Assembly (NCBI RefSeq): GCF_900142295.1
Contig: NZ_FSRL01000002.1
Span: 186,001-250,000 of the forward strand
Source of the DNA: Vannielia litorea
GTDB taxonomy: Bacteria; Pseudomonadota; Alphaproteobacteria; Rhodobacterales; Rhodobacteraceae
Direction: 5' to 3'
Length of the DNA: 64,000 bases
A model generated the notes under the pieces. The model saw only the letters and a program-made list of their open reading frames with translations, searched no databases and was not told the DNA's origin. A program made the translations under genes and the position numbers. Of the stretch, positions 17,409 to 26,003 are shown piece by piece. How positions within the stretch are numbered: the stretch's first letter is position 1; every line of letters starts with the position of its first letter.

Positions 17409-17956
17409 GGCTTGGCGCCGCCCTCCATCACGCTGGACGTGTCGCAGATCTGCAGGTTTGCGTGCTCCACACAGCTGTAGGCAGACCTGTCGTGCAGGTT
17501 GACGAGCGCGGATATGCGGCGGCTGTCCGAGACCGTCCAGCCGGATTGCGCATCGACGTGATGCTCGAGCACCTCGGCGTCGGGCTTGCCCTCTCCCTGT
17601 CGGAAGCTGCCAACCGCAAATCTGTCCGTGGTGATGCCGGACTTGCTCTTGGTGCGGAAACGGTAGGCCATTTCGGCGCCTTTCGGCAGGTCCACGATGA
17701 CAAGGTTGGATCTGGCAGCGAGGTGAATGTCCACCTCGGTCTCATCGTTCTCGGAGGCCTCGCCGGGCCGGAACACGAGCGTCACCAGGCCGCCCTTGTC
17801 CTGCAACTCGCCTTCGATGACAAACGTAATATCCAAGGTATCCTCTTTCATTGGCGTTTCTGCCCGCATTCCGGGGGCAAGGACGAACGCGACCGCGCCG
17901 ACAGCCGCAGCGGCGATGGCCGTCACAAGAATTCTGGTTGCTCTTGGCACTGCCAC
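17405..17956 (-). CDS. Membrane-anchored or exported protein of unknown function in the VgrG island
   Basis: The 183-residue protein has an N-terminal hydrophobic helix (about 9-31, possibly a signal peptide) and a beta-rich exported domain with two Cys near the end (SCVEHANLQICD). Start is a GTG at 17956, 7 bp after a VgrG-tail stop. It occupies the same slot after a VgrG tail as the 221-residue protein does at 20446. Possible roles are immunity protein, adaptor or cargo; none is recognised by family. Confidence 0.65.
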   Translation of the reverse strand: MAVPRATRILVTAIAAAAVGAVAFVLAPGMRAETPMKEDTLDITFVIEGELQDKGGLVTLVFRPGEASENDETEVDIHLAARSNLVIVDLPKGAEMAYRFRTKSKSGITTDRFAVGSFRQGEGKPDAEVLEHHVDAQSGWTVSDSRRISALVNLHDRSAYSCVEHANLQICDTSSVMEGGAKP

Positions 17957-17962
17957 TCTCCG

Positions 17963-18778
17963 TCAGTTGAGGTCGATCCGGCCAGACTTCATCTTGATCG
18001 TCGACGCGGCGTCCACGTCGAAATCGAGACACCGGATCTTGACCAGGCCGTCCGGCGTGAGCCGGATTTCCGATTTGCCGCAGCGCAGGACGAGTTCCTT
18101 GTGGGCGTCGATCACCTTGCGCCCGCTCACGGCTTCCTTGAAGTCCTGGCCCACCGAAATCCGGAACGACTGGCCCACGTTGGTCGCCTTGTTCTTGCCG
18201 ATACGCTCGTGCGCATGGGCCTCGGCGTCCACGGAAAAGGACCCGCCCGCATCGAGGGTCACATTGCGTTCGGCCTGGAGCGAGAAACTGCCCTGCCCCC
18301 CCGCCGAGCCCCGGCTGAGCCTGTGACCGGCAGGCCTGAGGCCGAACGGGTCCATCCGCTCTTCGCCCCCGATCAGGGCTCCGCCCGCCCCTCCGCCAAC
18401 GCTGATCGAAAAGCTCTTCCCGACGGTATCAGTGCGCGACAGCTCGACCTCGGTGAGCGCATGGCCCCCGACCGAGCGCACATCGTTCTCGTCGATCCGG
18501 GCCGTCGCGTGTTGGTCGACCTTCACGGTGACATCGCGCTGGGCCCGCAGAAAGACCTCTTCCCGGCCCTTTTCGTCCTCGAAACTCAACTCGTTGAAGT
18601 CATGTGCCCCGCCGGTCTGATGGCTGTCGCTCCGGAAGACCGACTTGGTCTTGTTCGCCGGCAGCTCATAGGGCACCTCGTTCTTGCCGTTGTAGACGCA
18701 GCCGGTGACCAGCGGCTTGTCGGGGTCGCCCTCCAGGAACTCGACCACCACCTCCATGCCGATCCGCGGGATCACCAT
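17963..18778 (-). CDS. Detached VgrG C-terminal fragment (third tail)
   Basis: The frame encodes about 271 residues from the Met of [16 protein letters not shown] to RIDLN-stop. It is identical to the full VgrG through the end of the OB-fold ([18 protein letters not shown]) and diverged in the beta-helix (SIRL..., [15 protein letters not shown]). The homology begins within 12 bp of the preceding gene's stop, leaving no N-terminal two thirds. Two positions, 18778 or slightly upstream, could serve as start; none has a strong ribosome site. It is likely an orphan tip that can only act after recombination with a full vgrG, or a pseudogene. Confidence 0.65.
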   Translation of the reverse strand: MVIPRIGMEVVVEFLEGDPDKPLVTGCVYNGKNEVPYELPANKTKSVFRSDSHQTGGAHDFNELSFEDEKGREEVFLRAQRDVTVKVDQHATARIDENDVRSVGGHALTEVELSRTDTVGKSFSISVGGGAGGALIGGEERMDPFGLRPAGHRLSRGSAGGQGSFSLQAERNVTLDAGGSFSVDAEAHAHERIGKNKATNVGQSFRISVGQDFKEAVSGRKVIDAHKELVLRCGKSEIRLTPDGLVKIRCLDFDVDAASTIKMKSGRIDLN

Positions 18779-18790
18779 GCCGCCCCAGCC
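18662..18790 (-). repeat. VgrG OB-fold repeat, short copy
   Basis: About 130 bp nearly identical to parts of 21127-21400 and 23400-23672. It ends abruptly at 18790 next to the stop of the 329-residue gene, marking a recombination joint. Confidence 0.75.
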
Positions 18791-18798
18791 ATTGCAGA

Positions 18799-19788
18799 CT
18801 ATTCCCACAACCATTCGTAGTTGCGCGGCGAAGGGATCGGAAGGTGATCCTGGATGTTCCGGAGCAGGTTGCCGGTCGCCGCTCGACCCAGATGGGCCCG
18901 GTTCAGGGCTACGCGGCTCATTTCGCCCTCGGCCACCTCGGTGGTGCTGAACGACATGTAGTCGAAGACGGCGTTGGCGGTGAGGTTGCTGCCAAGGGTA
19001 TCCTGCGCTGTCCAGTCCACATCGGACAGCTGGGTCATGCACATCCGGATCGCGCGGCCACCCGGAAGCTGGGTTATGGCGGTGCCGGTCCGGATATGGG
19101 TCGCCAAGCCGAGCGTATCGCCTCCAGCGATAATGAAGCTCTCCGCGTTCGGGAAGCCATCTCCGGTCATGGTCATCTGAACCTGTGCCTTTCCGTTCGC
19201 ACGGTCGAGATGGAGGAAGAGTTGATTGGTCACGTCGAGATCGGGCACCACGCCATTGTAGGGGATCCAGCCGTCGTCGGCGCTGCCGACATCGTCGCGC
19301 GCTTCGTTGGAGTTCGGGCCGCCGAGGATATCATGCCCGATGTCGGTATCGGCGAAGTAGAAGGCAAAGTTCTTGCCGGCGTATTTGATAGTGATGTTGG
19401 CTGTCTGGTCGCCGTCCTCGGTGTAGGCGGTGATCGAATAGTGCTCCTCATGGCGCGGCTTCTTGCGCGGCTCGGAGTAATCGTTCGCCATGGGAGGAGC
19501 ATCGGGCACAGTAATGTCTGGAAGAGGCGTGTTCTGAGTGATCACCTCGACAGCGTCGCCCGGGGCGTTCAGGACCCGATGTGCGATTGCATTGGCAGAA
19601 GGGTAGGAGTCGCAGTCCAGCCCGACGACCTGGCCAGCCTGAAGATCGATTTCCACCCAGTGAAATATCCGCGAAGAATCGCCGGTTGCGAAGGAGAAGT
19701 CTCGGTCGTCTCCCTCGAACCCCAAGCCGCCGGCACCGAAGTTGGCATCTGGATGAAACGACCGGGTATGAAAGAAGATATTACTCAC
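18799..19788 (-). CDS. 329-residue beta-rich protein of the VgrG island, unknown function
   Basis: No signal peptide or membrane span is seen. Conserved blocks shared with the damaged paralogue at 16480-17408 are [13 protein letters not shown]...FEGDDRDFS at the N-terminus, [47 protein letters not shown] and [16 protein letters not shown]. The start resembles DUF3238-like domains seen in secreted proteins, which is a weak impression. The GTG start overlaps the upstream gene by 8 bp. Position after a VgrG tail and a membrane-anchored protein suggests T6SS cargo or a cargo partner. Confidence 0.7.
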   Translation of the reverse strand: MSNIFFHTRSFHPDANFGAGGLGFEGDDRDFSFATGDSSRIFHWVEIDLQAGQVVGLDCDSYPSANAIAHRVLNAPGDAVEVITQNTPLPDITVPDAPPMANDYSEPRKKPRHEEHYSITAYTEDGDQTANITIKYAGKNFAFYFADTDIGHDILGGPNSNEARDDVGSADDGWIPYNGVVPDLDVTNQLFLHLDRANGKAQVQMTMTGDGFPNAESFIIAGGDTLGLATHIRTGTAITQLPGGRAIRMCMTQLSDVDWTAQDTLGSNLTANAVFDYMSFSTTEVAEGEMSRVALNRAHLGRAATGNLLRNIQDHLPIPSPRNYEWLWE

Positions 19789-20446
19789 TGTACTCTCCAG
19801 ATGTAGCCTCCAGTACTTGCGCCATTGTCGGCTCGTAGACGGTGACCCCTTCGTACCGCGTGACGCTGCTGGCCTGCTTTTTCACTTCACGTCCATACAC
19901 CCTGATCAAGCGCGCGTTGTCGCTGCTCGCTTTCGGCCCGCGCACGACAAGAGTCGAGGCGTCGTAGGAGACCCACTCCCCGCTTTCGGGATCCAGCGAT
20001 TTGCCCGAGCCCACTCCAATGCGTTCGCTCTCGAGCGGCTTTGCCTTGCTCAGGCGTGGGTCGGACACCAGGTCGAACCCGTACGTGCCGCCCTCGGGGT
20101 AATACATCTCGACGAAATTGACCCGCCCGTTCAGATAGGCGCCGAACAGCCGGTCGCCTTCCTTCAACTGTGGGCGCTTGCGGTTGTCTTCATCCTCCGC
20201 CGCAGGGTTTGGCCCCTCCAGCGCCCGCCATTCCTCCTCGGGGATCGGGATCGACGCCACGATCACCGTGCCACCCTCGGTGAGCAGCGGCTCCCCGATA
20301 TAAAGCGTCAGATGGCTCCTCAGCATATTCGCCCTTCTCTCTGAATTCTCCATGGAAAACTTCACGATCTGAAAGATGTAGATCGCAAGGATCACGGCCC
20401 CGACAACGCCGATGGCGGCCGAAATGATCTGGATGATGCGTATCAA
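19781..20446 (-). CDS. 221-residue membrane-anchored protein of the VgrG island
   Basis: One N-terminal membrane helix (about 5-30) is followed by a probably periplasmic domain with SIPIPEEEWRALEGPNPAAEDEDN and RKRPQLKEGDRLFGAY. Translation appears to start at a TTG whose last bases overlap the TGA of the second VgrG tail (TTGA), so the two are translationally coupled. A frameshifted copy lies at 16131-16485. It may be an immunity protein for the 329-residue product encoded next; unproven. Confidence 0.65.
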   Translation of the reverse strand: MIRIIQIISAAIGVVGAVILAIYIFQIVKFSMENSERRANMLRSHLTLYIGEPLLTEGGTVIVASIPIPEEEWRALEGPNPAAEDEDNRKRPQLKEGDRLFGAYLNGRVNFVEMYYPEGGTYGFDLVSDPRLSKAKPLESERIGVGSGKSLDPESGEWVSYDASTLVVRGPKASSDNARLIRVYGREVKKQASSVTRYEGVTVYEPTMAQVLEATSGEYSE

Positions 20447-21279
20447 TTCAAATCGATCCTCTGTCCCTTGAGCCCTATCTTGCCGCCCGAGGTGACCGAG
20501 GTGTCTCCACTCAGCATTGCCGTAAGGTCCTTTCCGTTGATGATGATCGTGCCATCCGCCTTGAGCCGGATTTCTGCCGCACCGGACCTCAGGTGTATCT
20601 CCTCATGGGCATCGAGCCGGTACTTGGCGCCGACCACATGCGAATGATCCTTGCCGGTATTCTCCCGCACATTGTCGCGCACGGTCTGCGACAGGTTCCG
20701 GCCATAAGTCATGCTGGCTTGCCCATCGACATTCTGCGACCAGTTCGCCCCTGCCGAAAGCGCGATCGTAGATGTCGCATTCACGGTGAAATTGCCCTTG
20801 CCCGACAGGTCGGGAAAGGACTTTTCGAAATTGTAGGCGGCAACACGAATGCCCTGCGAATTTCCCGTGAGCGGCGCGCGCACAAAGCTTCCATGTGGTC
20901 CGGTGCCGACATTGAAAGTCATGTCCATGCCGACATTGTGCACATCCACAAGCCGCACCTCTCGCAGGCTGGCGGCACCGATGGATTCTACCTTTGTACG
21001 ATCCACACGGGTGGTCTGGTGATTGAGCACCTTGGTGTTGTGATCAAGCTGCGCATGAACGAAGATCTCCTCCCGCCCCTTCTCATCCTCGAACCGTAGC
21101 TCGTTGAACCCGCGGCCCTGGTGGGTGTCGCTCTTGAACGTGCTCCGCGTCTTGTGCTTGGGCAGCTCGTAGGGCACCTCGTTCTTCCCGTTATACACGC
21201 AGCCGGTGACCAGCGGCTTGTCGGGGTCGCCCTCCAGGAACTCCACCACCACCTCCATGCCGATCCGCGGGATCACCAT
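20443..21279 (-). CDS. Detached VgrG C-terminal fragment (second tail)
   Basis: From the Met of [10 protein letters not shown] this frame gives 278 residues of VgrG OB-fold end plus beta-helix, ending QRIDLN. The open frame extends upstream to about 21534 through EIDCDEYGRILVRFHWDL and SLQPFLQGPQAF, which is VgrG-like, but has only a TTG start inside the preceding gene. The N-terminal gp27-like part (about 330 residues) is absent. The tail is diverged from the full VgrG after NEVRFED, so it would present a different tip. An intact ribosome site before 21279 (AAGGGGTGGGG) makes expression possible. Confidence 0.65.
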   Translation of the reverse strand: MVIPRIGMEVVVEFLEGDPDKPLVTGCVYNGKNEVPYELPKHKTRSTFKSDTHQGRGFNELRFEDEKGREEIFVHAQLDHNTKVLNHQTTRVDRTKVESIGAASLREVRLVDVHNVGMDMTFNVGTGPHGSFVRAPLTGNSQGIRVAAYNFEKSFPDLSGKGNFTVNATSTIALSAGANWSQNVDGQASMTYGRNLSQTVRDNVRENTGKDHSHVVGAKYRLDAHEEIHLRSGAAEIRLKADGTIIINGKDLTAMLSGDTSVTSGGKIGLKGQRIDLN

Positions 21280-21400
21280 GCCGCCCCAGCCCTTGCCGGC
21301 CCAGCTCTGGCTTACCCTGCAGCGCATCGAGTAGGCGTCGGCGAGGTCCCAGTGGAAGCGCACCAGGATGCGGCCATATTCGTCGCAGTCGATCTCGCCC
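21127..21400 (-). repeat. VgrG OB-fold repeat, middle copy
   Basis: About 270 bp almost identical to 23400-23672 within the full vgrG and, over a shorter span, to 18662-18790. The beginning of the downstream beta-helix then diverges, so the repeat could act as a homology arm for exchanging VgrG tips. Confidence 0.8.
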
Positions 21401-21771
21401 TCCCGGCAGAAGGCCTGCGGCCCCTGCAAGAAAGGCTGAAGGCTGGCACGGTCTTGCTTGCGGCTCCAGCCGCCCGGACCTTGATCATGGCCGTCTCGAT
21501 CCAGGACCTCACTCGGAGTCGGGCGCGAGGCCAAGCTTCAACGCAACTCTTGAACGAAACACAAAGCCAACCACGACGATGCCTGTCAGCGTCAGAAAAG
21601 CAATCACTGCAGGGATTGGCCCAACCATGAGCATAAGGATCGAAACAGGGATCACGGCGGCCCCAGGCAAATAGATCGCGACCAGCTGATAGAGATGAAA
21701 GAGAGATGTCCGAACAGCGCTCATTACAGCCGATCCTGATAAAAGGTCATAAACGCATCCAACGAGTAGGC
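21397..21771 (-). repeat. Duplicated block, copy B (small membrane protein module)
   Basis: Counterpart of 15804-16178. Here the block sits in its complete context: the end of the intact cargo gene, the small membrane-protein gene, and a vgrG linker that continues into a VgrG tail. This makes copy B the likely donor. Confidence 0.8.
21509..21724 (-). CDS. Small two-span membrane protein, copy B (possible immunity protein)
   Basis: The 71-residue product has two hydrophobic helices and the tail FRSRVALKLGLAPDSE. Its ATG shares one base with the stop of the 317-residue cargo gene (TAATG), so the pair is co-translated. That arrangement is common for effector-immunity pairs, and a membrane immunity protein would fit a cargo acting at the inner membrane. 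No known family is recognised. Confidence 0.72.
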   Translation of the reverse strand: MSAVRTSLFHLYQLVAIYLPGAAVIPVSILMLMVGPIPAVIAFLTLTGIVVVGFVFRSRVALKLGLAPDSE

Positions 21772-22677
21772 AAACGCGTCAACTTCGGCTTGAAGGTCAT
21801 CTGGAAGAGTCTCGCACGCATCGGCAATTCGCTGCAAATCGCGGATCTCTTCACTCGTGACAGAAAGCGCACGTCGGTCCCCGAAAATCGCGGCGCTGTA
21901 AAGCTCCAGGGGCGAGGGTGGGCGCCCCATTTGCCATGATGTGGCATATTGGGTTCGGGTTTCGCGAATCTCGGTCATGTTGATGTAGGTGCGAAGCATG
22001 CCGCCCCATCCCGCCAGGATAAAGTTCATCGTCATCTTTGCAGCAAACTCGCTGCCAATCGCAGACCAACGAACCGGAGCCGGTGTGCCGGTGAGATACT
22101 TTCTGGGAATGCGCACTCGACGCAGGGAAAACCCCACGAAGGCGCCTCCCGCCACCCTCTGCCCCATCGTTTGCACCGCGTTCCCGAACTGATGGTCAAT
22201 CAGCTGGTTCAACTCACGGAACCGCGCAAGCTCGTCCGGGTCCGAACTGAGGCATTCTTCGATTTCGGCTTCGTGCTCATCTAACCCCAGAGCAATCCGC
22301 GCCATTTGACGAAGCAACAGGTAGGCCGCTCGCTTGTTTTGCCATAGCAGCGAGAAACCCTCATGGATCGCGTCGCCAGCCTCGGTCACGTTGCGTCTGG
22401 CGACCGACCCGAGCAGCCCCATTCGTGCGGGCCTGTAAAGAATTCCGAGCCACCAATCTTTCCCGTAGTTGGCAAAAAGCGCCTCATCAAAGTCGAAACG
22501 CTCGTACCAATGCTCTTCAAGGAATTCGATCGGCTGGACCTCTGCGCAGTTGATGATGTCACCGTTCCGATCCATTCCGCAAATGATCTGGTCGGCAAGG
22601 TCGTCCTCTCTGTTGCCCATGACGACATATCGTCCATCCGCGGTCAGACCCTCGTCGGGCAACCCGTCCTGTGGCAT
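21724..22677 (-). CDS. Putative T6SS cargo effector of unknown function
   Basis: The 317-residue protein starts 13 bp after the stop of the full vgrG. There is no signal peptide. The N-terminal 60 residues are acidic; a Gly-rich, moderately hydrophobic middle (about 175-235, VAGGAFVGFSLRRVRI...FILAGWGGMLRTYI) could insert into or contact a membrane. The end reads SLDAFMTFYQDRL, a piece found again in the chimeric gene at 16131. No catalytic motif of known peptidoglycan, lipase or nuclease effectors is evident. Effector status is inferred from the vgrG-cargo-small membrane gene order. Confidence 0.6.
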   Translation of the reverse strand: MPQDGLPDEGLTADGRYVVMGNREDDLADQIICGMDRNGDIINCAEVQPIEFLEEHWYERFDFDEALFANYGKDWWLGILYRPARMGLLGSVARRNVTEAGDAIHEGFSLLWQNKRAAYLLLRQMARIALGLDEHEAEIEECLSSDPDELARFRELNQLIDHQFGNAVQTMGQRVAGGAFVGFSLRRVRIPRKYLTGTPAPVRWSAIGSEFAAKMTMNFILAGWGGMLRTYINMTEIRETRTQYATSWQMGRPPSPLELYSAAIFGDRRALSVTSEEIRDLQRIADACETLPDDLQAEVDAFAYSLDAFMTFYQDRL

Positions 22678-22689
22678 TCGTGTTCTCCG

Positions 22690-24825
22690 TCAGTTCAGGT
22701 CAATTCTTTTCGCGACGAACTTGATGAAGTTCTTCACCAACCCGCGCAGCGTTCCTGCGCGTAGTTCCATCGCCTCACTCCCGTGGATCGCCACCTTTGT
22801 GCCGCGCAACACGATCTCGCCGCTTTTCTTCAGTGAAAAACTGCTCCGCCCGCAGACAAAGTGAATAGCATCTGCAGCGCGGACAAATTTCTTGCCACCC
22901 ACCGCTTCCGAAAAGCTGTCCGTGGTTGATATCTCGAGGCCGTCGGACACGTTGATCGACATATCCTCATCACTATTGATGGTGATCGACTTTTCCGAAG
23001 AAACAACGATGTTGTTCTTTGCCTCAAAGAACTGGTTCCCTTCGGTCCTTACAGAATAGTTGCCCTTCGGCTTCATTCGGCTGCCGCGTTCCCCGATCCG
23101 ATAACCGTAAACGCCAATGCCTTGATCGTTCCACCTCAAGCCCGGCGACACGGGGCCATCACTGTCTTCAGAGCCAATCCGAATAGAGTAATTGCCTCCG
23201 ACGAACGTCTGTTTTGCATACTCGACTTCCTGAACAAACACGTGCCCGACCGACAGTACCTGGTTGTTATCAGTCCGTGTGGTGTGGTTGTGCAGCGTCT
23301 TTTCGTTCACGTCCTTTTCGGCATGGATGAAGATCTCTTCCTCGGCGTCTTTGTCCTCGAACCGGACCTCGTTGTAGCCCTTGCCCTGATGCGTATCCGT
23401 CCTGAACGTGCTCCGCGTCTTGTGCTTGGGCAGCTCATATGGCACCTCGTTCTTGCCGTTATACACGCAGCCGGTGACCAGCGGCTTGTCGGGGTCGCCC
23501 TCCAGGAACTCCACCACCACCTCCATGCCGATCCGCGGGATCACCATGCCGCCCCAGCCCTTGCCGGCCCAGCTCTGGCTTACCCGGCAGCGCATCGAGT
23601 AGGCGTCGGCGAGGTCCCAGTGGAAGCGCACCAGGATGCGGCCGTATTCGTCGCAGTCGATCTCGCCCTCTCCCACCACCCGGGCGGTCTGCGGGCCGTG
23701 GATCCGCGGCTGCGCGGTCTTGCGCGGCGGCGCCCAGGGCGCGGAGACCGGGGTCAGCAGGTAGCTGCCCTTGTACTCGGCCTGCGCGCTGTCCGCGCCC
23801 GCGCCCGCCGAGCGGTAGAGCTCGCTGGTGTAGCTGTGCCGCGCCTCCAGGCAGAGGTGCGCCTCGCCCTCGGTGAAGGCGGCGTTCGGCCCGTCGGCCA
23901 CGCAGCGCATGCCCGCCTTCAGGCTCTTCACGTCGCCCGCGGCATGGGTGCGAAGGTCGCCCGCCCGCTCCTGCGTTGTGCGCAGCCCGACCACGCCGCG
24001 CCCCGCCTCGGCATCGGGGTAGACGCCGGGGTAGTCGTAGCTCTCGATCTCGCCATGGGCATGGGCCGCGTCGCCGACCTGCTCGGTCAGCAGGTTCGCC
24101 ACCGGGGTCTTGAAGTTGTAGTCGGTCAGCCTGACCTTGCCGGTGGTCATGCCGCGCGCCTCGCGCCACTCCCAGAAGTGCTCCGCGTCCTTGCGGATGA
24201 AGGTGCCGGTGTCGCGGTACTCGCGGCTGCGGCCGGGCAGCTCGTCCATCGCCTCGTGGCTGTCGGTGAGCACCATGCAGTGGTTGCCGGCCTCGTGGCG
24301 GAAGTGAAAGCTGATCCCGAAGCGCTCCATCATCCGGCAGGCGAAGGCGAGGTCGCTCTCGCCGTATTGCACGGTGTATTCCAGTTTGGGGTAGCTCTGG
24401 GCCAGGTCCAGCCGATGGGTCTGCGCGCCCGCGCCCGACCAGGCGCCCAGCACCTCCTCGAGGATCTCGTCGACCGACTGTTCGTGAAAGATCCGCTGCT
24501 GCCGCCGCAGCCCGGCAAGCCAGAACCAGGGACGCAGGGTCAGCGCGTATTCGTCGCCGGCATCGCCCAGCCGCTTCCACTCGATCTCGGTCACCACCCC
24601 GTCGAAGGCGACCTCGTCATGCCCCAGCGTGGCCAGCATCACCGTTGCATGGGTGCCCATCAGCGCATCGGTCTCCAGCCCCCGCGGCGCCCGCACCGCG
24701 ACCGAATAGCAGAACAGATCGCTGACCCGTTCGGTCCCCTCCAGAGACACCAGAAGCAGATGATCCTTGCCCAGCACGGTCTCGATCCGACCGACGTTGT
24801 GATCTTGGGTGAGCGCACCGTCCAT
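22690..24825 (-). CDS. vgrG: Full-length type VI secretion spike protein VgrG
   Basis: The 711-residue protein trimerises into the puncturing tip of a T6SS. It has the gp27-like N-terminal part (about 10-330, with QYGESDLAFACRMMERFGISFHFRHE), the gp5 OB-fold (about 385-470, [44 protein letters not shown]) and a beta-helical C-terminus ending KRIDLN. No fused effector domain is present; length is normal for a non-evolved VgrG. No other T6SS structural gene is in the window, so this is an orphan vgrG island served by a main cluster elsewhere. The ATG at 24825 opens the minus-strand array. Confidence 0.95.
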   Translation of the reverse strand: MDGALTQDHNVGRIETVLGKDHLLLVSLEGTERVSDLFCYSVAVRAPRGLETDALMGTHATVMLATLGHDEVAFDGVVTEIEWKRLGDAGDEYALTLRPWFWLAGLRRQQRIFHEQSVDEILEEVLGAWSGAGAQTHRLDLAQSYPKLEYTVQYGESDLAFACRMMERFGISFHFRHEAGNHCMVLTDSHEAMDELPGRSREYRDTGTFIRKDAEHFWEWREARGMTTGKVRLTDYNFKTPVANLLTEQVGDAAHAHGEIESYDYPGVYPDAEAGRGVVGLRTTQERAGDLRTHAAGDVKSLKAGMRCVADGPNAAFTEGEAHLCLEARHSYTSELYRSAGAGADSAQAEYKGSYLLTPVSAPWAPPRKTAQPRIHGPQTARVVGEGEIDCDEYGRILVRFHWDLADAYSMRCRVSQSWAGKGWGGMVIPRIGMEVVVEFLEGDPDKPLVTGCVYNGKNEVPYELPKHKTRSTFRTDTHQGKGYNEVRFEDKDAEEEIFIHAEKDVNEKTLHNHTTRTDNNQVLSVGHVFVQEVEYAKQTFVGGNYSIRIGSEDSDGPVSPGLRWNDQGIGVYGYRIGERGSRMKPKGNYSVRTEGNQFFEAKNNIVVSSEKSITINSDEDMSINVSDGLEISTTDSFSEAVGGKKFVRAADAIHFVCGRSSFSLKKSGEIVLRGTKVAIHGSEAMELRAGTLRGLVKNFIKFVAKRIDLN
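23400..23672 (-). repeat. VgrG OB-fold repeat, copy inside the full vgrG
   Basis: Reference copy of the OB-fold segment repeated at 21127-21400 and 18662-18790. Near identity here contrasts with diverged beta-helix sequences just downstream. Confidence 0.8.
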
Positions 24826-24989
24826 GAAACAAACCTTTGAAACGCGTGGCGAAAATTGCCGGATAAAGGACGGTAATCAGGTTAAAGAATACACACCCGA
24901 AGATGCACGTTTCCCATGAGGGTGCAACCCCGGGGCGGCCAGTTTCTTGGCGCACTGGTCCATAGGTGCACCGGGGCCCGCCGCCTGCC

Positions 24990-25919
24990 TCAACCCACCA
25001 GTTGCGCCTCCCACCGGCCCGAGGCGACCGCCTCGCGCACGTGCGCGAGCAGCAGCGCGCGGATCGCCTCGGAGGCGAAGGTCGCCGGTCGGGAGGCGAG
25101 CCGGGTGAGGTGAAGGGTGCGCGACAGCTCCGGCGCCACGATCGGGCGGGCGGTGATGGTGCCGCGCTCCAGTTCGTCCTGCATGAACAGCCGGGTGCCG
25201 ATGGCGCAGCCGAGCCCGGCCACCAGCGAGCCGGCAATCGCCTGCACCGAGTTCATCTGCAGCCGGGCGCGCGCTTCCAGCTTCTTCAGCAGCGCCGTGT
25301 CATCGAGGATCGCGCGGGCCGAGATGCCCTGCCGCAGCAGGATGATTGGCAGGTCGAGCAGCGCATTGAACTGGATCGGGGCCGTGGTGTCGCCGATGAT
25401 CTCGGGCCGCCCGACACAGACCAGCGGCTCCTCAAGCACCGGCTCGGAGCTGAACATCGGGTCGTCGGGCGTGTTGTAGATCAGCGCCATGTCCACCTCG
25501 GAGGCCATGAGCGTGGGCAGCGCCACCCCCGAGAGGCTCTCGGTGAGGGCAAGCTGCACCGCCGGAAAGTCGCGCACCACCTGCGCGATGAAGGGCACGC
25601 CGATCGCCTTCACCGCCGAATAGCTCATGCCCACCGAGACCGGCCCCGAGACCTTGCCCTCGTGGTCCATCATGTCGGTTTCCGCCGAGGCCATGGCCCG
25701 CAGGATCCCGCGCGCGTGCTCGTGCAGCCGCCGCCCGGCCGCCGTGGGCTCCATCCCCCGCGGCTTGCGCTCGAACAACGGCTGGCCGAAGCGCGCCTCC
25801 AGCTGGGCGAGGTGATGGCTCAGCGCCGAGGCCGCCACGTTGAGATGCGCCGAGGCCCGCGCAAGCGAGCCATGCTCGACGATGGCGACGAAGTACTGGA
25901 GCTGGCGTGTGTCGAGCAT
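24990..25919 (-). CDS. LysR-family transcriptional regulator
   Basis: The 309-residue protein has an N-terminal winged helix (about 3-62, LARASAHLNVAASALSHHLAQLE) and a two-lobed ligand domain (about 90-295). It is divergent from the CoA-transferase gene, with an 84-bp shared promoter region, and presumably activates that operon. The effector is unknown, but a dicarboxylate or its CoA ester is plausible given the target enzymes. Confidence 0.92.
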   Translation of the reverse strand: MLDTRQLQYFVAIVEHGSLARASAHLNVAASALSHHLAQLEARFGQPLFERKPRGMEPTAAGRRLHEHARGILRAMASAETDMMDHEGKVSGPVSVGMSYSAVKAIGVPFIAQVVRDFPAVQLALTESLSGVALPTLMASEVDMALIYNTPDDPMFSSEPVLEEPLVCVGRPEIIGDTTAPIQFNALLDLPIILLRQGISARAILDDTALLKKLEARARLQMNSVQAIAGSLVAGLGCAIGTRLFMQDELERGTITARPIVAPELSRTLHLTRLASRPATFASEAIRALLLAHVREAVASGRWEAQLVG

Positions 25920-25943
25920 TCTGGTTTCCAGAAAGGAGGGGTC

Positions 25944-25960
25944 GAAACACTATAGTATTC
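25944..25960. promoter_or_regulatory. Near-palindrome between lysR and the CoA-transferase operon
   Basis: GAAACACTATAGTATTC is an inverted repeat around ACTATAGT with one mismatched pair. It lies in the divergent promoter region where a LysR regulator would bind. Confidence 0.45.
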
Positions 25961-26003
25961 CGTTCGCAGCACCTTGGCTATCCTTCCGCTCGGGAGGACT
26001 GCC

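Noticed and set aside
15804..24825. Insertion sequence or transposon as the cause of the repeats
   Set aside because: No transposase, terminal inverted repeats or target duplications are visible; the repeats coincide with coding modules of vgrG and its cargo.
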